From Bactericera cockerelli (Eukaryota; Arthropoda; Insecta; Hemiptera; Triozidae): a stretch of DNA of 64,000 nucleotides. The position numbers and the translations under genes are program-made. The notes beneath the pieces were generated by a model. It searched no databases. It had not been told where the DNA came from and worked only from the letters and a program-made list of their open reading frames with translations. Shown here in pieces: positions 41,521 to 51,347 of this stretch. The stretch's first letter is position 1; every line of letters starts with the position of its first letter. The stretch spans positions 34,014,953-34,078,952 of the forward strand of contig CM044961.1 in the NCBI GenBank assembly GCA_024516035.1. The letters run 5' to 3'.

Positions 41521-43393
41521 TTCCTTTTTGGCCTGGGGGTATAAAATCCTCCTTAGGTGGTCGATTTTGACTAGTTGTAATGGCAGGAATCGGACTGCTA
41601 TGAGCTATTTCATTATGATTAAAGGAGCTGGAGCTTTGAGACAGGTGAGCTATTTTATACAAATTTAAATTATAATTCTCGTTGGGAATTAATAATTGGT
41701 TGACGTGATTTGAAGTATGTGGAATATCTAATGACAGTTGAGAATTTAGAACGTTTGAATATTCCAAATTATTAAACAGAGCATCTCTGGGAGGTGGTAA
41801 ATTAGGGAACATATTGATATAACTAGGACTCATTGGACAAAAAGTCGATTCTTTATGATTATGAGTACATTTCTTATTCTCAAATATAGGATCATCAGAT
41901 GTTAAATCTATAAGATCAGGACAATCTATGCTCTCAATAAAATTTTCAACATATTTTCTAACGGCACATAGGGGATAATTAGAACCACCAATGATAGTAG
42001 GTTTACCTACAATATGTTTGATTCTATTACATAATTTAGATTTCCCACTGTAATTAAGGTGTAAGCCATCAGTGGCGTAATCTCTGGGTTTCAAAATTTT
42101 ATTTGGATCTATAAAAGTAATTTTATCAGATATTTTTAAAACAAATGTTTTGATTTTGGTATTGAGCCTAGATATATGGTAGTTTATTTTCTTATTTTTA
42201 TTTCTCAATGGTATACCAATCACACAAAGCAGAGAACATTTGTCAAATTTAATTAATAACTTATCTAGAGCAGACTGCAGCTCATCCCAATGGGTCTGGC
42301 AGACATCATTGCTTCCGCACAGCAGCACAACAACATCTTCTTTCTCTGGTTTAATAAGGCCGGGAGACTGATGTAGAATATCATTAATGGATTGGAACCC
42401 AGCACCAGGAACGAAGAAAGCTTCCGTCTTGCAGTCCTCAGGCAGAATCTGTGACATCTTTCTACTTAGACCACGGACGTGGCTATCACCGACTATATGG
42501 ACCTTGAACTTCCCCTTCTCATGGATAGGCATTGGCAACCTTTCTTTAGTAATTGTTGATTTTGGATAATGCTTATTTGAATTTTGGAATGCTGATTCCA
42601 GTAATTTTATTTTATTTTTCAAACTTGCTATTTCTTCATCTCTTTTAATTATTATCCCCATCAGGTGTTCCCTGGTTTCAGGAGATATTGGTTCTTCCCC
42701 ACTTGTTTGAGTACTAGAATGTACATTTTTACTAATTTCAGCTGAGCCTCTGTTGCTTACAGAATTTTCATGTAATGCTGATTTGGATTTGACAGTTGTG
42801 ACATCCGCCACTGAACTGTTATCACTAACATGACTACATGAGATATTTGGTTTATTATCTTTATCTTCAATATTTGAAGTTTGACCTGAGTCTCTATTAT
42901 GAGGTACTTGTTGATCAGAATAATGGGAGGCACCTTGTGTTTGAAGTTGATGTTCCTCACTATCAGAATTAAATATTTTATTTTTATCAGAAAGATTTTT
43001 TTTTGATGTTTTCTTTGAGTTTTTATTAATGGTTAGAGTAGGTTTTTGGGAAGAACTGTTTTTCTTTTGAGATAATCTACTATCTAGAGTAGGATCATTT
43101 TTTACTTCTTTTTTTGATCTAAGTCTAGTTATCACGTGTGAGTGGTTCATGTGTTCAAGATTGGAACTTATAATTTTACGCCTATCATGATCAAGGATAA
43201 TGTTCGCACCACAATCGGCGTGAATACAGTTGAAAGTCAGGTTTCCATCATTGGATAGGTTGTTTTTGCATTTAAACTGATTATATTTGTATGTGACACA
43301 TGATTTATCTTTTGTAAACTTTAAGGTTGATGAGTTCATTTTATGTACGAGAATTTTAAAAAATAAACATAAAATATTTATATAACAGAACAC
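41513..43393 (-). CDS. LINE ORF1: FLYWCH-like finger + coiled coil + SGNH esterase
   Basis: Start is probably Met19 (43339), MNSSTLKFTKDK; upstream residues are leader. Residues 31-88 hold C56-x4-C61 and H84-x-H86 in a FLYWCH-like pattern, a nucleic-acid or protein-binding zinc finger. A low-complexity Ser/Lys/Asn region follows, then a short coiled coil about 240-272. Then an SGNH hydrolase at 296-465: GDSH with nucleophile Ser304, GSND at 360-363, and D442-x-x-H445 in TDGLHLN, so the catalytic set is complete. At 493-501 DLIDLTSDD resembles a SUMO-interaction motif. The C-terminal tail is disordered. The stop overlaps the ORF2 frame. Confidence 0.92.
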   Translation of the reverse strand: MFCYINILCLFFKILVHKMNSSTLKFTKDKSCVTYKYNQFKCKNNLSNDGNLTFNCIHADCGANIILDHDRRKIISSNLEHMNHSHVITRLRSKKEVKNDPTLDSRLSQKKNSSSQKPTLTINKNSKKTSKKNLSDKNKIFNSDSEEHQLQTQGASHYSDQQVPHNRDSGQTSNIEDKDNKPNISCSHVSDNSSVADVTTVKSKSALHENSVSNRGSAEISKNVHSSTQTSGEEPISPETREHLMGIIIKRDEEIASLKNKIKLLESAFQNSNKHYPKSTITKERLPMPIHEKGKFKVHIVGDSHVRGLSRKMSQILPEDCKTEAFFVPGAGFQSINDILHQSPGLIKPEKEDVVVLLCGSNDVCQTHWDELQSALDKLLIKFDKCSLLCVIGIPLRNKNKKINYHISRLNTKIKTFVLKISDKITFIDPNKILKPRDYATDGLHLNYSGKSKLCNRIKHIVGKPTIIGGSNYPLCAVRKYVENFIESIDCPDLIDLTSDDPIFENKKCTHNHKESTFCPMSPSYINMFPNLPPPRDALFNNLEYSNVLNSQLSLDIPHTSNHVNQLLIPNENYNLNLYKIAHLSQSSSSFNHNEIAHSSPIPAITTSQNRPPKEDFIPPGQKGII

Positions 43394-43742
43394 ATTAAAC
43401 GCGGCGAATCTTAATAGGAATTTTCACTTCTAGATGAAGTTTGTCAATAGTAAATTTAATATGATCGAGAGCCGCACGTCAAATTATTAAAATTATCAAC
43501 CGACGAAATATTTCCGATATTTTTTTTTGATTTTAATTTTTTTTATTATTATTAAAGCACTTATTATATTGAAATGTGGCCATGGATATATATATAAAAA
43601 AAAACTTGCAAGCTTTTATGTGAACTTATCACAATAATTATCACTATCACTAAATTTTAAACAATAAATTTAAACACTGATTTAACATTTAACAAATAGT
43701 TCGGAATGCTTCGTTCGGTTCGCACGCACGCACCATTAACAC

Positions 43743-44661
43743 ATATGAATATGAAAAGTTCGATATATTTAATGGTCCCATTTATAATCAGTCAAGCAGC
43801 CAAAAAGGTACCCCGCCACTAGATTTTTCCTGAATAAGGTACAATGTACATTGTACTTTCTAATTTAATTTTTGTTTATAAATAAAACATAATTTTCAAT
43901 ATGTTTTATTTATAAATATGTAAGTTTACTTTCATTAAATTATATGTATGTTTTCTCAAAAAAAACAATTTACTTTCATAAGTATTCAAAAATTTCCAAA
44001 TACATATTTTAAATGTATAAAAATGTGTTGACTGTATTAGAGACTTGAAACAATAAAATTAAAGTAGGTATCTATCGAAAAAAATCCCTGCAGGCCAGTG
44101 AATAACTTTTAATTTTATCAATGAACTATTGTACATTATAAATCACGAAAATAAAAATCCACATCTAAATTCGCTGTCTGCTCTCAAAATTTTAGTAAAA
44201 AAAATAAAAGTTATAACTTTCATGCTAATCACTTTCGCGATACCACAACTACTCAAACTAGCTTTACTAAATCTACGCTGAAACCGGGACTTGAACCACC
44301 GACCTCCAGGTTACAAGTCCCCCGCCTTATCGATCAAGCTACTGAGGTCGGTAAAAAATAAGCAAAACACAAAGTCCTGAAGATTGTGCATATTCTACGT
44401 AGCATATCGCGGATTTGGTTTAATTGGACGAAATTACGGCTTATTTGGCCAAAAAAATGTTTCATTGACGTAACGAATGGTTCATTGAACGAAAAAAACG
44501 TTATCATATTTTTGTGTTAATCACTTTCGCGATACCACAACTACTCAAACTCGCTTCACAAAATTTATGCTGAAACCGGGACTTGAACCACCGACCTCCA
44601 GGTTATAAGTCCGCCGCCTTACTGATCAAGCTACTGAGGTCGGTTTAACGAAACAAATGTT
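43743..44661. repeat. 919-bp direct repeat, right copy, next to the LINE 5' end
   Basis: Apparently identical to 37408-38326, including the two family B SINEs (44228-44353 and 44498-44645, minus strand). Confidence 0.92.
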
Positions 44662-45600
44662 GATGATATAGACGACATGAAAGATTATTTTTCTACCACA
44701 TCACAGAGCGTGCCGATAATCTACATATTATATTTCATGAATATTTGGAACAACGAAGATGCATCAGTTTTCCCAAGGGTTCAATGACTTCAATGGCTCG
44801 TGAAGAAGAAACCCAAGTTATCACGATGGTTCATCACACGAATATTTGGTTCAGGAAGAGCCACCTAAAAGTGGACTAGAGACCATCACTCAGCCCCAGT
44901 TGTAGCCAAGCTCGTAACAACACCAACAACAACAGCATGTGATACAATCAGAATATTGACAAGAGAAGAAGAGATCGGTTGGAAATGGAGATATTTGTCC
45001 TGGGGATTTTTAATTCTTTTACACTGCCTGCGATGATGGGTTTCAAGGCTACTTTTAGGTTAAAATAGGGGATTTTTGTTCAACAAACTTGTAAACTTAG
45101 GGCGAAATTAATAGACAAAATCGATAATTTAAGTCTTTCCTTAGTTTCGGTTTTCCTCATCTAAGACAATACGCAATCTGAGACGCAGTGCCACAGAGGT
45201 AGTACAAAAACGTCTATTAATTTCGCCTTTACTTTATCAGCATGCAAAAAACTATTAAAATAATATCCGTGACTAGTTTTGAATGACCTTTCAAATTTTG
45301 AACGCCAAAAATGAATTAGTACTATGCAACAATAGCTTCAATGAGTCGTCAAGTCATCATAAATCTAATAACTATCAGTTATCTTCTTTTTTTTATTGTG
45401 AAATTAAAAAAGGTGAGTTGACATTAAATTTATTAGTATATAAAACAAATTTATTTTAATAAATAATTATATAACTAAAAATACTCGGTTTATATTTAAA
45501 AAATATTTATTTGCAATCCATTCAAATAATTAAATATAGTTTGTTAAAAGTCTATTCATTTTTTTATTATTAAACTGTCTACTAAATTGCTTTGTTTTTT
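44662..45600. other. Intergenic with a family K copy
   Basis: A minus-strand family K repeat lies at about 44760-44935 (ctcagccccagttgtagcca and the GTT-repeat end). The rest is AT-rich with nothing recognised. Confidence 0.5.
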
Positions 45601-45639
45601 CATTTGCTGTCTTCAAAATCACAAACGGTATTAGTCAAA

Positions 45640-46950
45640 TCGAAATCTCCAGTCTCCAAAAATCATCAGTTCCAAATATATTCAAAATCTGCAGTCTTCA
45701 AAATCATCAGTTCCAAATAAAATCAAAATCTCCAGTTTCAAATAAAATCAAAATCTCCAGTCTTCAAAAGTATCTTCCAAATAAAATCAAAATCTCCAGT
45801 CTACAAAATCATCAGTTCCAAATAAAATCAAAATCTGCAGTCTACAAAATCATCAGTTCCAAATAAAATCAAAATCTCCAGTCTACAAAATCATCAGTTA
45901 AAAATAAAATCAAAATCTGCAGTCTTCAAAATCATCAGTTCCAACTCAAATCAAAATCTCCAGTCTACAAAATCATCAGTTCCAACTCAAATCAAAATCT
46001 GCAGTCTTCAAAATCATCAGTTCCAAATAAAATCAAAATCTCCAGTCTTCAAAATCATCAGTTCCAAATAAAATCAAAATCTGCAGTCTTCAAAATCATC
46101 AGTTCCATATAAAATCAAAATTTCCAGTCTTCAAAATCATCAGTTCCAAATAAAATCAAAATCTGCAGTATTCAAAGTCATCAGTTCAAAATAAAATCAA
46201 AATCTGGAGTCTTCAAAATCATCAGTTCAAAATAAAATCAAAATCTGGAGTCTTCAAAATCGTCAGTTCCAAATAAAATCAAAATCTGCAGTCTTCAAAA
46301 TCATCAGTTCTAAATTAATTCAAAATCTGGAGTCTTCAAAATCATCAGTTCAAAATAAAATCAAAATCTGGAGTCTTCAAAATCATCAGTTCAAAATAAA
46401 ATCAAAATCTGGAGTCTTCAAAATCATCAGTTTCAAAAATCTGCAGTCTTCAAAATCATCAGTTCCAACTAAAATCAAAATCTCCAGTCTACAAAATCAT
46501 CAGTTCCAAATAAAATCAAAGTCTCCAGTCTTCAAAATCATCAGTTCCAACTCAAATCAAAATCTCCAGTCTTCAAAATCATCAGTTCAAAATAAAATCA
46601 AAATCTGCAGTCTTCAAAATCATCAGTTCAAAATAAAATCAAAATCTCCAGTCTACAAAATCATCAGTTCCAAATAAAATCAAAATCTGCAGTCTTCAAA
46701 ATCATCAGTTCAAAATAAAATCAAAATCTCCAGTCTACAAAATCATCAGTTCCAAATAAAATCAAAATCTGCAGTCTTCAAAATCATCAGTTCCAACTCA
46801 AATCAAAATCTCCAGTCTACAAAATCATCAGTTCCAAATAAAATCAAAATCTCCAGTCTACAAAATCATCAGTTCTAAATAAAATCAAAATCTCCAGTCT
46901 TCAAAATCATCAGTTCCAGCTCAAATCAAAATCTCTTCAAAATCATCAGG
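45640..46950. repeat. 41-bp satellite-like array, about 32 units
   Basis: Consensus pieces tcatcagttccaaataaaat and caaaatctgcagtcttcaaa. Units differ mainly at two linked places (ctgcagtcttc versus ctccagtctac), and the two forms often alternate, suggesting a higher-order dimer. No long open frame. Confidence 0.95.
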
Positions 46951-46959
46951 TAAGAGAAA

Positions 46960-48080
46960 AAATGATTGCCTCCTTTTTTTTCAGATTTTTGATGACTTGA
47001 CTGAGACAAAAATTCGCATTTAAAAAGATAAAGGTCATTCAAAGAAAGATTTTATAATAATTATAAATAAAAAAAAATTGAAATCGGAGCAAAAAAATAT
47101 TTTTTTTTACAAAAACGAACACAATACTTCCGATTTCTAATATTAGAAATTTCTCGGAAGTAATACAGCAGTGTATAGCTCATTTAGTACAATCAGATGG
47201 TAGCGCACATAGCTCCATTATGTGGACAATAAATATGTACTTGGCTCTTTCTGAGATATGCAAAATTCAAACTAGGATTGCAGTACCATAAAATGAAAAT
47301 AAGAAAGTTTAATACATCATTTATAATTCCTCTGGAATTAAGCTGGAATTTGAAATTAAAAAAAAATATATAATAAAAAAATTACACAGTTTTAATGGTC
47401 TCCTGAAAAATTAATGTTTTGTCCTTTAGCTCCTTTAGCTTTTCCAGCACTCAATTATTGTTTGGAGAGACGTCTTTTTAATTTTGTTAAAGTAATAAAA
47501 CTGTACAAAATTTTCATTTTTTTTTTTTTTCAAATAGAAATTTTGTCGAAATAATTTGAAGACGTTATTTTGTATTATTTTTTGTGTTTGCACCAAGCGG
47601 GTCACTTGCAAACGGGAAAATGTTAAGAATATGTCCGATTCTATTGTAAATATAACATTCAAGCCATTTTTGCAATCAAAACCACCAAAAACGAGCTTTA
47701 AATACCTTAAAAAGCCTATGAAAGTTGCCTGAACAACATGGCTAAGGCTCAGAGGATCAAGAAAGAGGGGAATGCCTGTATTTTATTGTTATTTTTTTCA
47801 TGTATTAATTTTAAAAATAAAATAAAGTTCATGTTTATTTTGACAGTATTTTATTTAATAAATGAGAACCAGTTCCAAAAACAATCCTCTCTCGAAATCT
47901 CCGAATCTCTGTTTCATCCGTTTCACAACGCACTCTGATTGGTTATTGCGTACAAATTAACCAATTAAAGTGCATTGTGTGACAGTTAAAAGGGAGATTT
48001 GTTGATATTGATAGTGGAGACTGTTTCTGGAACGGGCTACAGGTCTTGTAATTTTTACAAACTTCATAGAAATGCATTGT
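46960..48080. other. Intergenic, one hairpin repeat
   Basis: Carries the hairpin-type repeat (tccgatttctaatattagaa near 47130). The small open frames look accidental. Confidence 0.5.
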
Positions 48081-48126
48081 CTGTCCCGGTAGCTCAGTTG
48101 TAAAAGCGGCACTCTGTAAATCTAGA
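48081..48126 (+). mobile_element. Fragment of SINE family C head
   Basis: gtcccggtagctcagttgta and the start of the anticodon arm only. Confidence 0.55.
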
Positions 48127-48225
48127 GATAGTTTGACAGTTCAGTACAATAGTACAATTTAGATACCTAACTGAAGTTCAAAATGAAGAAACAATGTCAG
48201 GTCCAAGTACTTATGTAAGCGTAAA

Positions 48226-48440
48226 TTGGCTCCCGTACGACTGTTTCAAGAAAAGTGGTCCGAATCATACTTTTTGTTGAAGTTAGCGGAAAACCTGTAT
48301 GTCTTCTTTGGAATGAAGCAGTGTCTGTTATGAAAGAATACAATATTAAAAGACACTATGATTCCAAACATTCAAAAATGAAGGAAATTCAAGGAAAGTT
48401 ACGCTCGGACAAAGTTGAGGAGAAAATTAATTTTTTTTAA
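48226..48440 (+). pseudogene. Fragment of a GTF2IRD2/ZBED-like zinc-finger (hAT-related) gene
   Basis: The translation FVEVSGKPVCLLWNEAVSVM ... YNIKRHYDSKHSK ... GKLRSDKVE resembles the N-terminal C2H2/BED-like finger of GTF2IRD2-like, hAT-transposase-derived proteins. The second zinc cysteine is Trp (CLLW instead of CxxC). There is a one-base frame break just upstream, in TTTTT before GTTGAAGTT, and no start codon or downstream domain. It is a dead fragment. Confidence 0.6.
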
Positions 48441-48534
48441 GTGAAACAATGTTTATTTTTATTTTTTTGCAAATAAAAATACCAACACTTGTTCCTGAAA
48501 TTAAAAATAGTATTCTGAATTTTTTCAACCCCCC

Positions 48535-48610
48535 AAAGTTGGATAGAGACCATCCTGACCATCACTCCCTCAGCTATTGCCAAGCTCACTACAACATCAA
48601 CAACAATAAC
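48535..48610 (-). mobile_element. Family K fragment
   Basis: The minus strand matches the 5' part of family K (agccaac..., ttgttgttgatgttgtagtg). Confidence 0.45.
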
Positions 48611-48685
48611 CTAAAGAAAAATAAAGAAGAAGAATAGAAATTTGTGCATTGCTTGAGATCTATTGCTGAGATTTGACCAGTGGCG

Positions 48686-49016
48686 AAGGAACATTGAATA
48701 CACGAGTTCTCATTCAGTCTCTGAAGTTAAGCAACGTCCAGCGAGACTAGGACTTGGATGGGTGACCATTCAAATTGAATATAAATAAATAATAATATAA
48801 TAAATCATTTCTATTATTTTTCATATTTATTTTTCATATAACTCTTGTGATGTTTTCTATACCCATCCCCACTCTACCCACTCAGGTTTGTGCGAGGCTG
48901 GGTGAGGTTCATTAGAGTAGGTATCGGGTTTGTGAGATTCCAGCGAATGGAGGGTAAAACCCACGTTGTGTTATGACCAAATGCAGATCAAACGACGTTA
49001 AACTCAAATTAAAAAG
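48686..49016 (+). mobile_element. 5S-rRNA-derived SINE (family A), split
   Basis: 5S-like head with tctgaagttaagcaacgtcc and gacttggatgggtgaccatt at 48717-48772, AT-rich insert 48775-48850, then the body (cgaggctgggtgaggttcat, ggagggtaaaaccc) to 49016. Confidence 0.75.
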
Positions 49017-49245
49017 AAGTCGGGATTCCATTGAGTGAAACATTTTGTCTCGGAACGCTGGGAAACGTTTTGCAACGTGTTTTTGCTCCGCTCTTCCTTG
49101 GTAACACTTCCAATTAACTTCAGGGACAAAATATTGCACCCACTGGGAGACCGGCTTGACAGAAACATTACTTGGCAACGCTAAGAATCTGTTTCAAAAT
49201 TTGACACAAATTAATGATTACTGATAAAAAAAATAAAAAAAAAAT

Positions 49246-49400
49246 TATGAACGCCGTGCATTTATGTAACTATGCAATGCGCTATAAATACAAAAATCAA
49301 TTCTTATGAACGCCGTGCATTTATGTAACTATGCAATGCGCTATAAAAAAAATCAATTCTTATGAACGCCGTGAATTTTTATTAACTATGCAATGCACTA
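49246..49400. repeat. About 56-bp tandem repeat, three units
   Basis: Three copies of atgaacgccgtgcatttatg followed by taactatgcaatgcgctata, the last diverged. Confidence 0.8.
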
Positions 49401-49519
49401 TTTAAAAAATTTAAATGTAGCGATTGTAGGCCTGTAGGGTCCTTTTGCAAAGCCCTTTTATGGGTTTCCTCGTCCAGTGTGTAAAACTCCTATTCCTCTG
49501 AAATGACATCCAGAGTTAT

Positions 49520-49680
49520 CGACCTCCGTGGCTCAATGGTAAAAGAGCATTGGTTGCTGACCCGGAGGTTGCGGGAAAATTCTAACCGAATTTTTCAGTT
49601 TGCCGAATGGCATGAACGTAAAGGTAAAGTGCCCTGAAGTAATGCGAAAACGGTTCCAGGGCACCCAACTACCTTTAAAA
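49520..49680 (+). mobile_element. tRNA-headed SINE family I
   Basis: cgacctccgtggctcaatgg and gctgacccggaggttgcggg. The T-arm is deleted compared with 26500-26595. The body ends cggttccagggcaccc. Confidence 0.65.
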
Positions 49681-49689
49681 AAAAATTGT

Positions 49690-51085
49690 CGTCGAGCGAC
49701 AGCATAAAAGTTTCAAGTTCATGATTTGGTAATAATATTATGTACTAACTGAATGTATCAATCATTTTTATTTCACCAACAACTAAACAAGTGAACAATA
49801 TAAAACTCGTCCATAGAAATCTGTGTTTCAGGTTTCGGACATCACAGATTTACATTATTGAAATCTGTGAGAGTGTTTTTCTCTTTTGTTTTTACTTTTC
49901 TTTTTCAAAAAAATCTTTTTCAAAAATACCAAAAAAATAAAAAATCAAATTCAATTTTTAGCAATTTCAGCCGAGTTATCATATCGGTTCACAGCCCTGA
50001 GCCTCTTATCAGTTATCAGTTCAAAATCCATTGAAGTTAGGAATTTCCTGTTTGAGACTTCTGTTCCTAAACTTTTCTCAGTTTTCATTCACAAACTATT
50101 CAATTACTTTTATTTCACAGTTCTGAAAGATGTCCGAATAACTTGTGAAGTGGTTTTTCCTGAAGCATGAGATGAGTCCTTGTCTTGGAACTATTTTAAC
50201 ATCTTTATTTTAGCTATTGAAGCTTGTCAGTGATGTAAGTATCAAAAAATAATTTACTACATTGTCAGAATACCCTTGAAATTTATTCTTTGACTTACAA
50301 GAAGAGATGTAATATCAGGCAATCTTTGGTGATTTTCAAGGTTGAATAGATGGTGGCAAGGCTAGTGCATGAATTATTAATTAATTGTCTTGTGTGTAAA
50401 TTTACTCAAACATCCTGTTTTGAAGTATGTCTTGTGCTATTGAGTATGTACCCATAAGTTAATTAAAGATTACGAATTTACAATGATAAATATGTACTGT
50501 ACATACAAAATATGGTAAATATGATAATATTACAAGAGTAGTGATACACTAAACACATTTATACTCATTCATTCATGATACAGGTCCAGAACAAAACTTC
50601 ACAGGACCAGGAATCAGAAGGTGATCACTAGGTGTACTGAAGTATTATATATGGTGGTTCACCAGCTTACATGGTTTATAATTTTCAGCCCACCTCCAAA
50701 ATTGGTTGGGAAGCCTTGGGCTAGAATCTTATTTTTGATGTTGTAATGGTGCTGCAAATAAATTAAGATGACTAATAGGTTTTTTTTTAATAGAAGGCAG
50801 GATAAAATATTTCAAAGACGCCCAGATCCATCCTAACCTGGGGTGTGGAATTTCCACCCACTAAAAACCCACCTTCTCCAAAAGCTAACCACACTTGGAA
50901 CCAAATAAAATCATTACTTCAAGTGACTAATATTTGTTAATCACATGAAATTGAAATATTATCCATTATTTTTTTGGCTCAAAGTGCAATGAAATTTTGA
51001 AACTATCACCTTGTTTAGTTATGACTTTTCTATTTTACACTTTTTTTAATACCTATTTCTAATATTTTTGTTTTTAAATTCACAG
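49690..51085. other. Upstream region of the TMUB-like gene
   Basis: Since coding exon 1 begins at a splice acceptor, a noncoding first exon should lie here or further upstream. A candidate mini-exon is 50214-50234 (tttattttag| before, |gtaagt after). I cannot place the promoter. Confidence 0.35.
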
Positions 51086-51347
51086 ATTCACAACACTAGA
51101 ATGACAATTATTGAAGGCTTTGGAGATGAAATCATACACATTGCTATTGGCATTGGTGTTATTTGTCTCTCTGTACTAGCTTGGTGGTCAACGCACATAA
51201 GAGATGTTGCTCTTTACCGAACTATAGTGATTGTGGAAAGAAACCGCAACAATAACAACAACAATAGTGTAGCTGACAACAATCAGGTTGAACCACTTGC
51301 AGGGATCCCAGTGTCAAGGAATGTCCATAGAACTGTAGCAAATGAAA
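51086..51347 (+). CDS. TMUB: TMUB-like exon with start codon
   Basis: Acceptor ttcacag|ATTCAC, ATG at 51101, donor GAAA|gtaaga, phase 1. It encodes the N-terminal membrane helix and an Asn-rich linker. Confidence 0.9.

Larger units (their letters stand above)
38327..43742 (-). mobile_element. CR1/L2-like non-LTR retrotransposon with two ORFs
   Basis: Minus-strand LINE of about 5.4 kb. 5' region to 43742, ORF1 43339-41513 (zinc finger, coiled coil, SGNH esterase), ORF2 endonuclease then reverse transcriptase 41520-38564, a short 3' region and a poly(A) tail seen as about 40 Ts at 38325-38366. An esterase domain in ORF1 is established for the CR1 group, so I place it there; the A-tail is less typical. 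ORF2 is broken once, near 39995, in a T-run. Confidence 0.9.

Noticed and set aside
42387..42569. Plus-strand small frame in the LINE ORF1 region
   Set aside because: A mirror of the SGNH domain coding sequence with no start context or family likeness.
45640..46950. CRISPR-like array
   Set aside because: Units are contiguous without unique spacers, and the window is clearly eukaryotic.
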